64,000 nucleotides of DNA from NCBI GenBank assembly GCA_019415945.1, contig DXYF01000017.1:1-64000 (forward strand). The letters run 5' to 3'. Below are positions 45,789-54,881 of the stretch, one piece after another. The notes beneath the pieces are model-generated. The model was not told where the DNA came from. It was given only the letters and a program-made list of their open reading frames with translations, and made no database searches. Each line of letters starts with the position of its first letter. The stretch's first letter is position 1. The stretch is from Clostridiales bacterium. GTDB taxonomy: Bacteria; Bacillota; Clostridia; Oscillospirales; Acutalibacteraceae. The position numbers were made by a program, and so were the translations under genes.

Positions 45789-47267
45789 ATGTTAAAATTA
45801 TCACGCAGTGTATTATGCACCCTGCTTGCGGCTTTGCTCATGTGTGCAGCTGTCGTTTCCGCCGGAGCATATTCGGAGCTTGATGACGATTATTGGTACA
45901 CAATAACAGACGAAAGCGGAGAATCTGTTGATGAAGGCTATCTGTGGCCGTATGAGGGTTCCGAACCTTCAGTTTTGAGTGAGTATTCATACGGTTTGAC
46001 TCCCGGAATCTACACCGTTTCGGTAATGAATGAAACGACCGGAGAAGATTGTGCTTCTACCGAATGGATCTTTGCAAGCGAGGATGCCGACGCTTGTACC
46101 GATATTTTGGTAAGCTACGACACCGCAACAGGCGAACTGATTGTTGAAAATTTAGGTAATTCAGAAACACTTGAATCCATGTACACATACACCGTTACTG
46201 ACAGCAACGGCAAAGTGTTTGACAGCGGTTATCTTTCTTACGATTACTTTGAAAAAGATTATCCGTTCTATACCTATGTCAGTGCACTTGCACAGGGCAC
46301 ATACACAATAACGGTTACTGATGCTGAAACCGAGCAAGAGTGTGCGTCGGTTGAGTGGACATACTCAGATGATCTGCCCGATTATTATCAGGACATTTTA
46401 ATCAGCTACAACTCACAGTTAAACGATATTAAGATCGAAAAAATTGATGACAGCTATTATATTGACCCTGCAAATTTCCGCTACTCCTACAGCATTAAGG
46501 ACAGCGACGGCTTTGAAGTAGACAGCGACTGTTTGTGGTATGATGAAGAACAAACCGATTATCCGTACGCAAATATATCGGGTGCACTTGAGCAGGGCAA
46601 CTATACTGTTGAGATAATCGACAATACTGACGAATCTGTCGTTGCTTCCACAGTTTTCAGCTTTACTTCAAGCGACTATTATGAATACGGCTTTGTTTAT
46701 ATTTTGTACAATCCCGATACAAATGAAATTATAGTTGATACTCCCGATGATCCGGATACAGAAAACCTTGTTATGCTGTTTGTTGAAAACGCTGATACCG
46801 AGGAACTTGTTTTCACAGATCTTATGGATCAGTACGACGAAGACGGCGATGTGTTCTATTCTCTTGTAAGCGACCTTGGTGCAGGCAACTACAATTTTTA
46901 TGTAGTTTCGGACGGCGGCTATGTAACTCAAACAAGCTGGGAGTGTGTTCCCGCTGACGGCAAATCTGCCGATGTTGAGGTATTCTTCACTATTTCATCT
47001 GACGAAATAGTTGTAAGTGCTTTGGAAGATGAAGACATCACAGAACCCACTGATCCGACTGATTCCGAAGACAAGACAGAGCCGACAAAGGATACAAAGC
47101 CCACCGAGCAGAACAGCACTTCATCAAACGGTGCAACAAAAGACACTGCTTCGGGCGGAGCTGTTCAGACAGGCGGCAATTCATACGCAGCAGTAATGCT
47201 TGTGTTATTGTCAGCGGCTTGTGTGTTTGTTTTGTTTGCACGCAGAAAATCTGAACTTAACAAATAA
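45789..47267 (+). CDS. Secreted four-repeat protein with a sortase-like anchor
   Basis: This 492-residue exported protein has a signal peptide (about 1-26, ending VVSAGA). Four related modules of about 85-90 residues follow (about 35-121, 131-218, 231-318 and 327-410). Each has a YTYTVTDSNG-like strand, a GTYTITV-like strand, an ASVEW-like strand and an ILVSYD...IVEN segment. A Thr/Pro/Asp/Glu-rich spacer (415-455) leads to VQTGG, a hydrophobic helix and a basic tail, like a variant LPXTG sorting signal. The modules are very acidic and match no family I know. GAGG precedes the ATG at 45789; an ATG two codons earlier is possible. Confidence 0.82.
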   Translation: MLKLSRSVLCTLLAALLMCAAVVSAGAYSELDDDYWYTITDESGESVDEGYLWPYEGSEPSVLSEYSYGLTPGIYTVSVMNETTGEDCASTEWIFASEDADACTDILVSYDTATGELIVENLGNSETLESMYTYTVTDSNGKVFDSGYLSYDYFEKDYPFYTYVSALAQGTYTITVTDAETEQECASVEWTYSDDLPDYYQDILISYNSQLNDIKIEKIDDSYYIDPANFRYSYSIKDSDGFEVDSDCLWYDEEQTDYPYANISGALEQGNYTVEIIDNTDESVVASTVFSFTSSDYYEYGFVYILYNPDTNEIIVDTPDDPDTENLVMLFVENADTEELVFTDLMDQYDEDGDVFYSLVSDLGAGNYNFYVVSDGGYVTQTSWECVPADGKSADVEVFFTISSDEIVVSALEDEDITEPTDPTDSEDKTEPTKDTKPTEQNSTSSNGATKDTASGGAVQTGGNSYAAVMLVLLSAACVFVLFARRKSELNK

Positions 47268-47344
47268 TTAGGATAAGAATTACACAATTTTTTATTAAAC
47301 AGATTTACTCTTTGTTTAGTTAATTATATGTTATTTGTTGCAAA

Positions 47345-47378
47345 GGAAAAGCGGCAGCCTCGGCTGTCGCTTTTTCTT
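47345..47378 (+). terminator. Terminator after the repeat surface protein
   Basis: AAAGCGGCAGCC and GGCTGTCGCTTT pair around TC (one G-U) and are followed by TTTCTTTT. The remaining bases up to the trpA stop are AT-rich with no gene seen. Confidence 0.85.
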
Positions 47379-47525
47379 TTGCTGTAATTTGATGTTATAT
47401 TAAACAGTAAATTAAAATGTTTTTAACTTTTTATTGCCGTCAGCAAAATACAATCATATATCAAAATATGAAGTATAATTTTATGCAGTAAAATCAACTA
47501 AAAAAGAAAAATTCGAAAAACGCTT

Positions 47526-48272
47526 TTACTGAGTTATCGCAAGCTTCATGGATTTTATAAATTCACACACAGGCGTCTGGCAGTCCCTGCCGTATTTTTC
47601 TATCAGTTTTACAATGGCGGTATCAACAATTACTCCGTCGGCATATTTCGAAGCAACGCTTGCCTGCTCGGCTGTCGCGTCCTCAAGTGCCACAACGCAC
47701 GGAATATCGCTCACCGATTTTGCAACACTTACGGCGTCGCTCACGCTCTTGTTTTCCGAGCCGACGCAATACAAAAAGCCGTGTGCCTGTTTAGCAATCA
47801 TCTTAACTCTGTCATATGAAGCACAGGAAGCAAACAAAATAAGCTCTACGCCGTATTTGTCACAGGAAGGAGCAAGCTCCTCCTTTTCTTCAAAAGGTGT
47901 GTCGGGAACAATGACTCCGCTTATGTTACATTCGCTGCATCTTTTCATAAACCTGTCTGTTCCGTAAACAAAAATAGGGTTCATATATGTCACAAGCACA
48001 AGCGGACATTCAACTTTAGAGCCGACCCTGCTCAGCATATCAAAAATTTTGTCGGTGGTTGTTCCTGCCGAAACAGCACGCAGGTCCGCCTGCTGTATTA
48101 CCGCACCCTCCGCAATCGGATCGGAAAACGGTATTCCTATTTCAATTATATCGGCACCGCTTTTGCTCATCTGCTCAATGAGCCTTTCGCTTGTTTCAAG
48201 GTCTGGATCACCTGCCGTAACAAACGGGATAAACGCTTTTTTGTGTTCAAAAACAGCTTTTATATTACTCAT
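47526..48272 (-). CDS. trpA: Tryptophan synthase alpha subunit
   Basis: This 248-residue TIM-barrel protein is close to the usual length. It has [21 protein letters not shown] in part, the catalytic Glu in [31 protein letters not shown] and [10 protein letters not shown] with the catalytic Asp. It cleaves indole-glycerol phosphate to indole, which passes to TrpB through a tunnel. GAGGGGAG before the ATG at 48272 sets the start; it overlaps the trpB end by 8 bases. No other trp genes flank it. Confidence 0.95.
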   Translation of the reverse strand: MSNIKAVFEHKKAFIPFVTAGDPDLETSERLIEQMSKSGADIIEIGIPFSDPIAEGAVIQQADLRAVSAGTTTDKIFDMLSRVGSKVECPLVLVTYMNPIFVYGTDRFMKRCSECNISGVIVPDTPFEEKEELAPSCDKYGVELILFASCASYDRVKMIAKQAHGFLYCVGSENKSVSDAVSVAKSVSDIPCVVALEDATAEQASVASKYADGVIVDTAIVKLIEKYGRDCQTPVCEFIKSMKLAITQ

Positions 48273-49449
48273 AGATATTCTCCCCTCTGTAGCGTGCAAT
48301 GGCGGCAACATCCTTATCGCCTCTGCCCGAAAGATTTACGACGATAATTTTATCCTTATCCATTGTGGGAGCAAGCTTTATGCAGTGGGCAACTGCGTGG
48401 GCACTTTCAATGGCGGGGATAATGCCCTCGGTTCTTGAAAGATATTCAAACGCCGAAACTGCCTCTTCATCGGTTACGGGAACATATTCCGCCCTGCCCG
48501 TGTCGTGGAGGTTTGCGTGCTCAGGTCCGATTCCGGGGTAGTCAAGTCCTGCTGAAATTGAATAAACGGGAGCTATCTGACCGTAGCTGTCCTGACAGAA
48601 GTACGACTTCATACCGTGGAAGATTCCCAATGTACCGTTCGCCATTGTAGCGGCGTTTTTGGGATTGTCAACGCCCAAGCCTGCCGCTTCACAGCCAATA
48701 AGGCGGACATCTTTGTCCTTTATAAATTCATAAAAAGCACCCATTGCGTTGCTTCCGCCGCCTACGCAAGCCATTACAACATCGGGAAGTTTACCTTCTT
48801 TTTCAAAGAGCTGTTCTTTGATTTCTCTGCCGATTACGCTCTGAAAGTCCCTTACAACCGTCGGGAACGGATGCGGTCCCATTACAGATCCCAGCACATA
48901 ATGCGTATCGGAAAGTCTGCACGACCATTCCCTCATCGCCTCGTTTACCGCGTCCTTAAGAGTCATCGTACCTGTTTCAACAGCGTTTACCTTTGCCCCC
49001 AAAAGCTTCATTCTGTACACATTAAGAGCCTGGCGGATTGTGTCCTCCTTGCCCATAAATATTTCACACTCAAGTCCGAGCAGAGCCGCAACCGTAGCTG
49101 TTGCCACTCCGTGCTGACCTGCACCCGTTTCGGCAATAACACGGGTTTTGCCCATTTTTTTGGCGATAAGGCACTGACCGATACAGTTATTTATCTTGTG
49201 AGAGCCTGTGTGATTTAAATCCTCTCTTTTGAGATAAATTTTTGCACCGCCCAAATCCTTTGTCATTTTTTCGGCAAAATAAAGGCGTGACGGTCTGCCT
49301 GCGTATTCACGCATCAGCGTGTCAAGTTCTGAAACAAACTCGGGATCTTTTCTGTATTTGTTGTACGCCTCTTCAAATTCGTTTATCGCATTCATCAGTA
49401 TTTCGGGAACAAACTGCCCGCCGTGAATTCCAAATCTACCCTTTGACAT
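48265..49449 (-). CDS. trpB: Tryptophan synthase beta subunit
   Basis: This 394-residue PLP enzyme has the lysine motif [11 protein letters not shown], the GAGQHGVAT loop, [13 protein letters not shown] (phosphate loop) and NLSGRGDKD. It joins indole and serine to form tryptophan. Length is normal. AAAGGAG lies before the ATG. It is preceded by a tryptophan T-box leader, so expression follows uncharged tRNA-Trp. The lack of trpEDCF nearby suggests either dispersed genes or salvage of indole. Confidence 0.97.
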   Translation of the reverse strand: MSKGRFGIHGGQFVPEILMNAINEFEEAYNKYRKDPEFVSELDTLMREYAGRPSRLYFAEKMTKDLGGAKIYLKREDLNHTGSHKINNCIGQCLIAKKMGKTRVIAETGAGQHGVATATVAALLGLECEIFMGKEDTIRQALNVYRMKLLGAKVNAVETGTMTLKDAVNEAMREWSCRLSDTHYVLGSVMGPHPFPTVVRDFQSVIGREIKEQLFEKEGKLPDVVMACVGGGSNAMGAFYEFIKDKDVRLIGCEAAGLGVDNPKNAATMANGTLGIFHGMKSYFCQDSYGQIAPVYSISAGLDYPGIGPEHANLHDTGRAEYVPVTDEEAVSAFEYLSRTEGIIPAIESAHAVAHCIKLAPTMDKDKIIVVNLSGRGDKDVAAIARYRGENIYE

Positions 49450-49491
49450 TTGTATTACTCCTTTATTGTATTAGCTTAAAAAAACAAACAA

Positions 49492-49782
49492 AAAAGACCT
49501 TTGCCCCACAAGGGACAAAAGTCTTAAACAACAACTTCTGCGGTACCACCCAATTTGACGATAAACCGTCCGCTCAAACAGCATACTTACATATGCCTCC
49601 TGCTGTAACGGTCAGGCTCCGTCGGAAACTACTTGCACTCTCAGCTTAAACAGCCTTACGCACGCTTTCGGTCCGCCCTCACAAGTCCATTCGGGTAAAT
49701 CTCCGTCATCGGCTCGCACCGCCCGCCGACTCTCTGAAAACCTTGATAAATCCTACTATTCTTGCTCACAGGTTTAATCTAT
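49492..49782 (-). promoter_or_regulatory. T-box riboswitch (tryptophan specifier) upstream of trpBA
   Basis: On the minus strand the leader shows the T-box landmarks in order: GTAGG and AGAGAG, the GGTGCGAGCC stem-I motif, a specifier loop with TGG (positions 49687-49689) followed by A, and the conserved antiterminator core TGGGTGGTACCGC (49540-49552). The competing terminator (49494-49525, AAGACTTTTGTCCC/GGGGCAAAGGTCTT then TTTTTTG) follows. The UGG specifier matches tRNA-Trp, so trpBA transcription is read through when tRNA-Trp is uncharged. Confidence 0.95.
49494..49525 (-). terminator. T-box leader terminator
   Basis: AAGACTTTTGTCCC and GGGGCAAAGGTCTT pair around TTGT and precede TTTTTTG, 45 bases before the trpB start. 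It is the off-state of the T-box. Confidence 0.9.
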
Positions 49783-49789
49783 TGTTTTC

Positions 49790-49818
49790 ATTATATTCTC
49801 CTTTATCAGATTTGTCAA
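49790..49818 (-). promoter_or_regulatory. Consensus promoter of the trpBA T-box transcript
   Basis: On the minus strand, TTGACA, a 17-base spacer and TATAAT form a perfect consensus just upstream of the T-box leader. Confidence 0.85.
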
Positions 49819-49935
49819 CCGTTTAATTTTAAATGACATAAATTTAAACTATTTTGAAAATTTTACCGCATTATTTGACAAAAAGTAAAACGGGGTTACT
49901 TTTTTTCTTAAACTGAAAAATAATTAACAAAATAC

Positions 49936-49964
49936 TTGACGAAATCTGAAAATTAAGATATAAT
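49936..49964 (+). promoter_or_regulatory. Consensus-like promoter of rpmH
   Basis: TTGACG, a 17-base spacer and TATAAT lie about 43 bases before the rpmH ATG. The divergent trpB leader promoter is only about 120 bases away. No DnaA-box (TTATNCACA) was found in this strand-switch region. Confidence 0.8.
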
Positions 49965-50006
49965 GCTATATTGCAAGGTTATATTTTGAAGGGAGGTTTT
50001 CACGCT

Positions 50007-50141
50007 ATGTTGAGAACATATCAGCCAAAGAAGCTCCACAGAAAAAAGGAGCACGGTTTCAGAAAAAGAATGGCTACAGCTAACGGCAGAAAGGTTTTAG
50101 CTAGAAGAAGAGCTAAGGGCAGAAAAAGATTGTCTTACTAA
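50007..50141 (+). CDS. rpmH: 50S ribosomal protein L34
   Basis: This 44-residue basic protein begins [18 protein letters not shown] and continues [21 protein letters not shown], which is the conserved L34 sequence and length. GGGAGG precedes the ATG. It leads the rpmH-rnpA cluster and is separated from rnpA by a terminator-like hairpin, so part of the transcripts probably end after L34. Confidence 0.98.
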   Translation: MLRTYQPKKLHRKKEHGFRKRMATANGRKVLARRRAKGRKRLSY

Positions 50142-50197
50142 TGCAAAGCACCGCACAATTTATGGCAAAACCGATAGTATGTGGTTGTGTCTTAAGA

Positions 50198-50231
50198 AAA
50201 GGACCACTTTTTCGGTGGTCTTTCTTTTTTT
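50198..50231 (+). terminator. Hairpin between rpmH and rnpA
   Basis: GACCAC and GTGGTC pair around TTTTTCG, followed by TTTCTTTTTTT. It would lower rnpA expression relative to rpmH. Confidence 0.75.
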
Positions 50232-50265
50232 GGCGTGGGTATTTTGTTTGGTGGTTTAAGGTTTT

Positions 50266-50601
50266 ATGAGCGAATATATCACTTTAAAGGAAAACAGGGA
50301 TTTTTCCCGACTGTACAAAAGGGGAAAATCCTTTGTAAGTCCCGTTGTTGTAACTTATGTAATGAAAAACAAAAGCAATAACCTGCGTTTCGGAATTACT
50401 ACAGGCAAAAAGATCGGCAACGCCGTGAAGCGTTCAAGATCAAGGCGTGTAATCAGAGCAGCGTATTATGAGCTTTATCCTGATCTAAAAAGGGGCTACG
50501 ACTTTGTTTTTGTTGCAAGGGGGAAGACCCCTTTTGTTAAATCCACTGTCGTTTCGGACGCAATGAAAAAGCATATGAAACAGGCAGGGGTTTTAGACTG
50601 A
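50266..50601 (+). CDS. rnpA: Ribonuclease P protein component
   Basis: This 111-residue protein has the RnpA features LKENRDFSRLYKRGKSF, LRFGITTGKKIGNAVKRSRSRRVIR (quoted in part), the RNR-like basic motif, and GYDFVFVARGKT. It binds RNase P RNA and helps mature tRNA 5' ends. Length is normal. It follows rpmH and precedes yidD, the usual order in Firmicutes. Confidence 0.97.
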   Translation: MSEYITLKENRDFSRLYKRGKSFVSPVVVTYVMKNKSNNLRFGITTGKKIGNAVKRSRSRRVIRAAYYELYPDLKRGYDFVFVARGKTPFVKSTVVSDAMKKHMKQAGVLD

Positions 50602-50636
50602 GCCTTATAAGACTTATTTTTATGCAAGGTACATAA

Positions 50637-50870
50637 ATGAAAAAGATTCTCATTACGCTTATCAAATTCTATCAAACCGCCGTATCTCCTCATTTAGGAG
50701 CTAACTGCAAGTATATTCCCACTTGCTCGCAATACGGAATCGAGGCAATAGAGCGTTTTGGTGCGTTTAAAGGCTTTTGTTTGACCGTATGGCGGATTTT
50801 ACGCTGTAACCCTTTTTCCAAGGGCGGCTATGACCCTGTCCCCGAAAAAAGGACAGGCAAAAGAAATTAG
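50637..50870 (+). CDS. yidD: Membrane protein insertion efficiency factor YidD
   Basis: This 77-residue protein has the family pattern [35 protein letters not shown] (quoted as [11 protein letters not shown] and [11 protein letters not shown]), [17 protein letters not shown]. YidD assists YidC-dependent membrane insertion; the N-terminal amphipathic helix associates with the membrane. It sits 35 bases after rnpA and before yidC, the conserved order. Confidence 0.97.
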   Translation: MKKILITLIKFYQTAVSPHLGANCKYIPTCSQYGIEAIERFGAFKGFCLTVWRILRCNPFSKGGYDPVPEKRTGKRN

Positions 50871-50928
50871 CAACACGCATATTGTATTTGCCGTGATTGC
50901 ACAATATACTCAAAAGTGAGGTAACAAT

Positions 50929-51915
50929 ATGCAAATCTTCGGATTTCTCGGAAGCTTGCTGGGCTATATTCTCTGGGGAGCTTTCTATTTACTAAGAGAT
51001 TTCGGACTGTCTATTATTGTATTTACTATTATAGTTAAGGTTGTTCTGTTTCCTTTTTCTGTTAAACAGCAAAAGTCAATGGCAGGCACTGCGAGAATGT
51101 CCAAGAAGCAAAAGGAGCTTCAGGAAAAGTACGCAAACAACAGACAAAAATATCAGGAGGAACTTTCAAAGCTCTATGAAAAAGAGGGCATTAAGCCGAT
51201 GGGCGGCTGTCTTACAACCGTTGTTCCTCTGCTTGTAATTCTGGGTATTTTCTATGCGGTTGCATATCCGCTTACAAATACTCTTCATCTTAATTCCGAG
51301 GATGTAAACAATGCAATTTCTTACATTAACACAATTCCCGGATATACCGCAAGCGTAAACCCTACTTATCAGGAAATCAGCCTTCTTAAAATTTTCCCCA
51401 ATATTATGAACACCGAGGCGATTCAGGGTATTTTCAACGCTTCCGAAATTTCCACAATACAGATGTTTACCGCAGGCTTTAACACATTCGGCGTTGATTT
51501 GCTTGCAATACCCAAGGATTTCGGCATTTTCTCATGGTATATCCTTTTCCCCGTACTCTGTTTTGCATCGAATATCGGATCTCAGTTTGTTATGACAAGA
51601 ATAAACGGCAATCAGCTTGCACAGCAGCAGGGCTGCATGAAGGTTATGCTCTATGTTTTGCCGCTGTTTTCCGCATATATCGCATATTCCGTTCCTTCGG
51701 CAGTTGCGTTTTACTGGATTATTTCGGCACTTATAAGTCTTGTACAGTCAATCGTGCTCGGCAAGATTTTCAGTCCCGCACAGCTTACGGCAAATTCAGA
51801 GGCAAGACACGCTGCACTTATGTTTGAAAACGAAGCAAAAGTTCCTTATGTTTACGCTCCGCACGAGCTGAAATCGGGCGAGGGTACAAACTCAAAAAAG
51901 AAAAAGAAGAAGTAA
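50929..51915 (+). CDS. yidC: Membrane protein insertase YidC (Oxa1/SpoIIIJ family)
   Basis: This 328-residue insertase has a first membrane segment near 25-45, a charged hairpin (about 48-85), then segments near 95-115, 200-225 and 240-275, and a basic tail. Family segments are IIVKVVLFPFSVKQQKSM and GGCLTTVVPLLVILGIFYAVAYPL, quoted in part. There is no lipobox, unlike Bacillus SpoIIIJ. It inserts membrane proteins with or without SecYEG. It follows yidD by 58 bases and precedes jag. Confidence 0.95.
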   Translation: MQIFGFLGSLLGYILWGAFYLLRDFGLSIIVFTIIVKVVLFPFSVKQQKSMAGTARMSKKQKELQEKYANNRQKYQEELSKLYEKEGIKPMGGCLTTVVPLLVILGIFYAVAYPLTNTLHLNSEDVNNAISYINTIPGYTASVNPTYQEISLLKIFPNIMNTEAIQGIFNASEISTIQMFTAGFNTFGVDLLAIPKDFGIFSWYILFPVLCFASNIGSQFVMTRINGNQLAQQQGCMKVMLYVLPLFSAYIAYSVPSAVAFYWIISALISLVQSIVLGKIFSPAQLTANSEARHAALMFENEAKVPYVYAPHELKSGEGTNSKKKKKK

Positions 51916-51974
51916 TTTTAATATAAATTTGCGGCGTTTGCCGTGAATATTAAATGAAATAAAGGTGAAAAATC

Positions 51975-52763
51975 GTGGTAAAAGAAGTAATCGGCGTCGG
52001 CGAAACAGAGCTTGAAGCTCTTAATGACGCAAAAAAACAGCTTGGTCTCAGCGATACGGACGAGGTCGAGTTTGAGCTTATTCAGCGTGCCGAAAAAAAG
52101 AAATTCGGTCTTTTCGGCGGCTCTCCCGCAAAGGTTAAGATAACCTTAAAGTCTTCTCCTGCCGAAAAAGCAGAGGAGTTTTTGAGAAAGGTTCTTGACA
52201 GAATGAATCTTTCAAATGTTGAAATTGAGAAAAAAGAAGTTGAAAACGGAATCGAGTTTAATCTCACAGGCGAAGATGTGGGCTTTGTTATAGGAAGAAG
52301 AGGAGAAACTCTTTATTCGCTTCAGTATCTTACAAGCCTTGTTGCAAATCACGCAGACAGCGGATATTTCAAGGTTACTATTGATACGGGCAATTACAGA
52401 GAAAAGAGAGAAAAAACTCTTGAAATTCTCGGCAGAAAGCTCGCGTTCAAGGCTGTTAAAACAGGCAGAAAAACAAACCTTGAGCCTATGAATCCGTATG
52501 AAAGAAGAATCATTCATACAGCCGTTCAAAAGGTAAACGGTGCGATTTCATGGAGTGAGGGCGAAAACGCCAACCGTCATGTTGTTATCGGACCCGATCC
52601 AAAGGTTAAGCCTAATTTCCGCAAGGGCGGTTACAACAGAGGCAAAGGCGGCAGACGCCCGTACAACTCTGACCGCATGGCAAATTCTGCTCCTGTTGAT
52701 CCCGACAGAAAGCCTCTCAACGAGGGCAACGGCACCGGTCTTTACGGCAGAATAGACAAATAA
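51975..52763 (+). CDS. jag: Jag/KhpB RNA-binding protein
   Basis: This 262-residue protein has the N-terminal Jag domain (VKEVIGVGETELEALNDA), a KH domain with GRRGETL (about 105-115) and a C-terminal R3H domain with the YERRIIH segment. A Gly/Arg-rich tail follows. KhpB-type proteins bind RNA with KhpA and affect cell division and elongation. The GTG start at 51975 has AAAGGTGA upstream. It follows yidC by 59 bases and ends the rnpA-yidD-yidC-jag run with a terminator. Confidence 0.94.
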   Translation: MVKEVIGVGETELEALNDAKKQLGLSDTDEVEFELIQRAEKKKFGLFGGSPAKVKITLKSSPAEKAEEFLRKVLDRMNLSNVEIEKKEVENGIEFNLTGEDVGFVIGRRGETLYSLQYLTSLVANHADSGYFKVTIDTGNYREKREKTLEILGRKLAFKAVKTGRKTNLEPMNPYERRIIHTAVQKVNGAISWSEGENANRHVVIGPDPKVKPNFRKGGYNRGKGGRRPYNSDRMANSAPVDPDRKPLNEGNGTGLYGRIDK

Positions 52764-52766
52764 TCA

Positions 52767-52797
52767 AAAGGGCGGATTTATTCCGCCCCTTTTTTGA
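52767..52797 (+). terminator. Terminator after jag
   Basis: AAAGGGCGG and CCGCCCCTTT pair around ATTTATT, followed by TTTTTG. Repeat copy 5 starts right at its T-tract. Confidence 0.85.
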
Positions 52798-52891
52798 TTT
52801 TTAGTAAATTGCTCGAAAACGGTCGGGCAAAGAAGGCTTGATAATATTAACCTGTCTGCCCGAACCCAGTGTCGAGGCACTCGACTTTTGT
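52796..52891 (+). repeat. 96-bp terminator-associated repeat, copy 5
   Basis: Single full unit in the 349-base gap between jag and mnmE. It starts on the jag terminator. The lower stem of the central hairpin is perfectly paired here (TCGGGCA/TGCCCGA), and the distal hairpin is GTCGAG-GCA-CTCGAC followed by TTTT. The rest of the gap up to mnmE is AT-rich and should hold the mnmE promoter; no gene is seen. Confidence 0.92.
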
Positions 52892-53112
52892 GATTGCCTG
52901 AAAATAACTTTTAATTGACGGACAATCTAAATTTGTCACTGACAATAAATTAAAACTTGATTGTAAAACTTTCTGTAAGACAACACGGCAAATAAGTTAT
53001 GCGTGAATTTTTTGGGTGTCAAAACATTTCCGCAGATAATGCATATAAATTTTATTAGATATAAACTATTGTTAAACATCACCCGAACATAAGAAAAACA
53101 GAGGTAATTATA

Positions 53113-54480
53113 ATGAGTGAAAAAACCGTTGCGGCAATAAGCACCGCACAGGGCGAGGGCGGAATCGGCGTAATCAGGATTTCCGGCGATGACGCACTTG
53201 AAATTGCCGATAAAATATTTAAAAATGTAAACGGAAGAAAAGTAACCGATATGAAAGGCTACACGGCGGCTTTCGGCAAAATTTGTAACAACGGCGAAGA
53301 AATTGACGAAGCAGTTGCTCTCGTTTTCCGTGCTCCCAACAGCTACACGGGCGAAGATGTCGTTGAGCTTTCCTGCCACGGCGGAATTTTTATTACAAAA
53401 CAGGTTTTGCGTGCCGCACTCTCGGCAGGTGCCGTTCCCGCTCAGGCAGGTGAGTTTACAAAAAGAGCCTTTTTAAACGGAAAGATCGACCTTACCGAAG
53501 CGGAAGCGGTAATTGACATCATAAGTGCCAAAAGCACCTCTGCCGCAAGAGCCGCTCTTTTTGCAAAAGACGGTGTGCTTCGCAAAAAAATCAACTCGGT
53601 TAAAGACGATTTGCTGTCGCTTGCGGCACATCTGTCAGCTTGGGCTGATTATCCCGAGGAGGATATTGCCGAAGTGACTGACGATATGATTTTTGACACC
53701 TGCAATAAGGCAATCACGGCACTTGAAAAACTGCTTTCAAGCTACGACAGCGGTCAGGCGGTAAAGCAGGGCATTGATACCGTAATAGCAGGCAAGCCCA
53801 ATGTGGGAAAAAGCACTCTTATGAATCTGCTTTCAGGGTGTGAAAAAAGTATTGTCACCGACATTCCCGGAACAACAAGAGATATTGTGGAGGACACGGT
53901 GGTTGTCGGCGATGTTATTCTGCGTTTGAGCGATACTGCGGGACTGCGTGAAACCGATGATACCGTAGAAAAAATCGGTGTAGACAGGGCGAGAAAACGC
54001 CTTGAAGAATGCGGACTGCTTCTTGCCGTATTTGACAACAGCAGAGAGCTCGACAGCGAAGATATAGAGCTGCTAAAATCAGCCAAAAATGTTCCTGCGG
54101 TTGCAATAATAAACAAGACGGATCTCAAACAAAAATTAGATATAAACTATATTTCAAATATTATCAGCAATATAGTATATGTTTCTGCAAAAAGCGGTGA
54201 GGGACATGAGGAGCTTGTAAAAGCTGTTGAAAAAATTGCGGGAACCGAAAACCTCAATCCGAGCGAGGGAATTTTATCGAACGAACGCCAAAGGCTTGCA
54301 GTGAGCAACGCTCTTTCATCAATAAAAGAAGCCAAGGACGCCCTATCTCTCGGAATGACCTTTGACGCGGTTACGGTTTCGCTTGAGGACGCAATTTCTC
54401 AGCTTCTTGAGCTGACGGGCGAAAAAGCGAGCGATGAGATAATAGATCGTGTTTTCCACAATTTCTGCGTAGGCAAATAA
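53113..54480 (+). CDS. mnmE: tRNA modification GTPase MnmE
   Basis: This 455-residue protein has an N-terminal tetrahydrofolate-binding domain, helical middle and an inserted GTPase domain (G1 GKPNVGKST, DTAGLRE, NKTD), and ends with the C-terminal FCVGK that carries the key Cys. With MnmG it makes the carboxymethylaminomethyl group on U34 of certain tRNAs. It is followed after a small gene by mnmG, its partner. Length is normal. Confidence 0.97.
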   Translation: MSEKTVAAISTAQGEGGIGVIRISGDDALEIADKIFKNVNGRKVTDMKGYTAAFGKICNNGEEIDEAVALVFRAPNSYTGEDVVELSCHGGIFITKQVLRAALSAGAVPAQAGEFTKRAFLNGKIDLTEAEAVIDIISAKSTSAARAALFAKDGVLRKKINSVKDDLLSLAAHLSAWADYPEEDIAEVTDDMIFDTCNKAITALEKLLSSYDSGQAVKQGIDTVIAGKPNVGKSTLMNLLSGCEKSIVTDIPGTTRDIVEDTVVVGDVILRLSDTAGLRETDDTVEKIGVDRARKRLEECGLLLAVFDNSRELDSEDIELLKSAKNVPAVAIINKTDLKQKLDINYISNIISNIVYVSAKSGEGHEELVKAVEKIAGTENLNPSEGILSNERQRLAVSNALSSIKEAKDALSLGMTFDAVTVSLEDAISQLLELTGEKASDEIIDRVFHNFCVGK

Positions 54481-54619
54481 CCGAGATTTTTAAGGCGGCG
54501 ATATTATCAACACATCTTTAATAATACTACTTATATTTTTTATTATCCTAATATGCGGCAATAAAAAATCAATTACTAAATATATCATCAGTAAAATAAA
54601 CAGGAGAAAAAACAATAAA

Positions 54620-54835
54620 ATGACTACTGAACTATTAAAAGACTTTATCGGTAAAAAATGCAGCGTTTTTATGTTAAATTCGGTGTGCGGACAGGAGTGC
54701 ACAATTATAGCTGTAGAAGATAACTGGATAAAGGCAGAAACAAAAAATTCTGTCATTATGTTAAACTGCGATATGATTTCCAACATTACACTAATGAAAG
54801 AAAAGAAGAAAAAAGCCAAAAACGGTTTAGATTAA
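54620..54835 (+). CDS. Small conserved-type protein between mnmE and mnmG
   Basis: This 71-residue protein (ELLKDFIGKKCSVFML onward) has a beta-rich core resembling the DUF6897-type small proteins and a Lys-rich tail. Family naming is from memory and uncertain. AGGAGA lies 12 bases before the ATG. In the same frame, with no stop, 39 codons extend upstream to 54503 and encode a strongly hydrophobic stretch (IILLIFFIILICG) then a basic segment. An ATT start there would make a membrane-anchored protein of about 110 residues. Confidence 0.7.
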   Translation: MTTELLKDFIGKKCSVFMLNSVCGQECTIIAVEDNWIKAETKNSVIMLNCDMISNITLMKEKKKKAKNGLD

Positions 54836-54881
54836 ATTTTTGAACCTTATTTTAACACTTTGGTTAAAAAGGAATGAGCGT

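Noticed and set aside
49819..49935. Origin of replication at the strand switch before rpmH
   Set aside because: The region is AT-rich but has no TTATNCACA boxes or clear unwinding repeats; no direct support.
52936..53379. Minus-strand 147-codon frame over the mnmE start
   Set aside because: It is antisense to the well-supported mnmE gene and has no recognisable domain or ribosome binding site.
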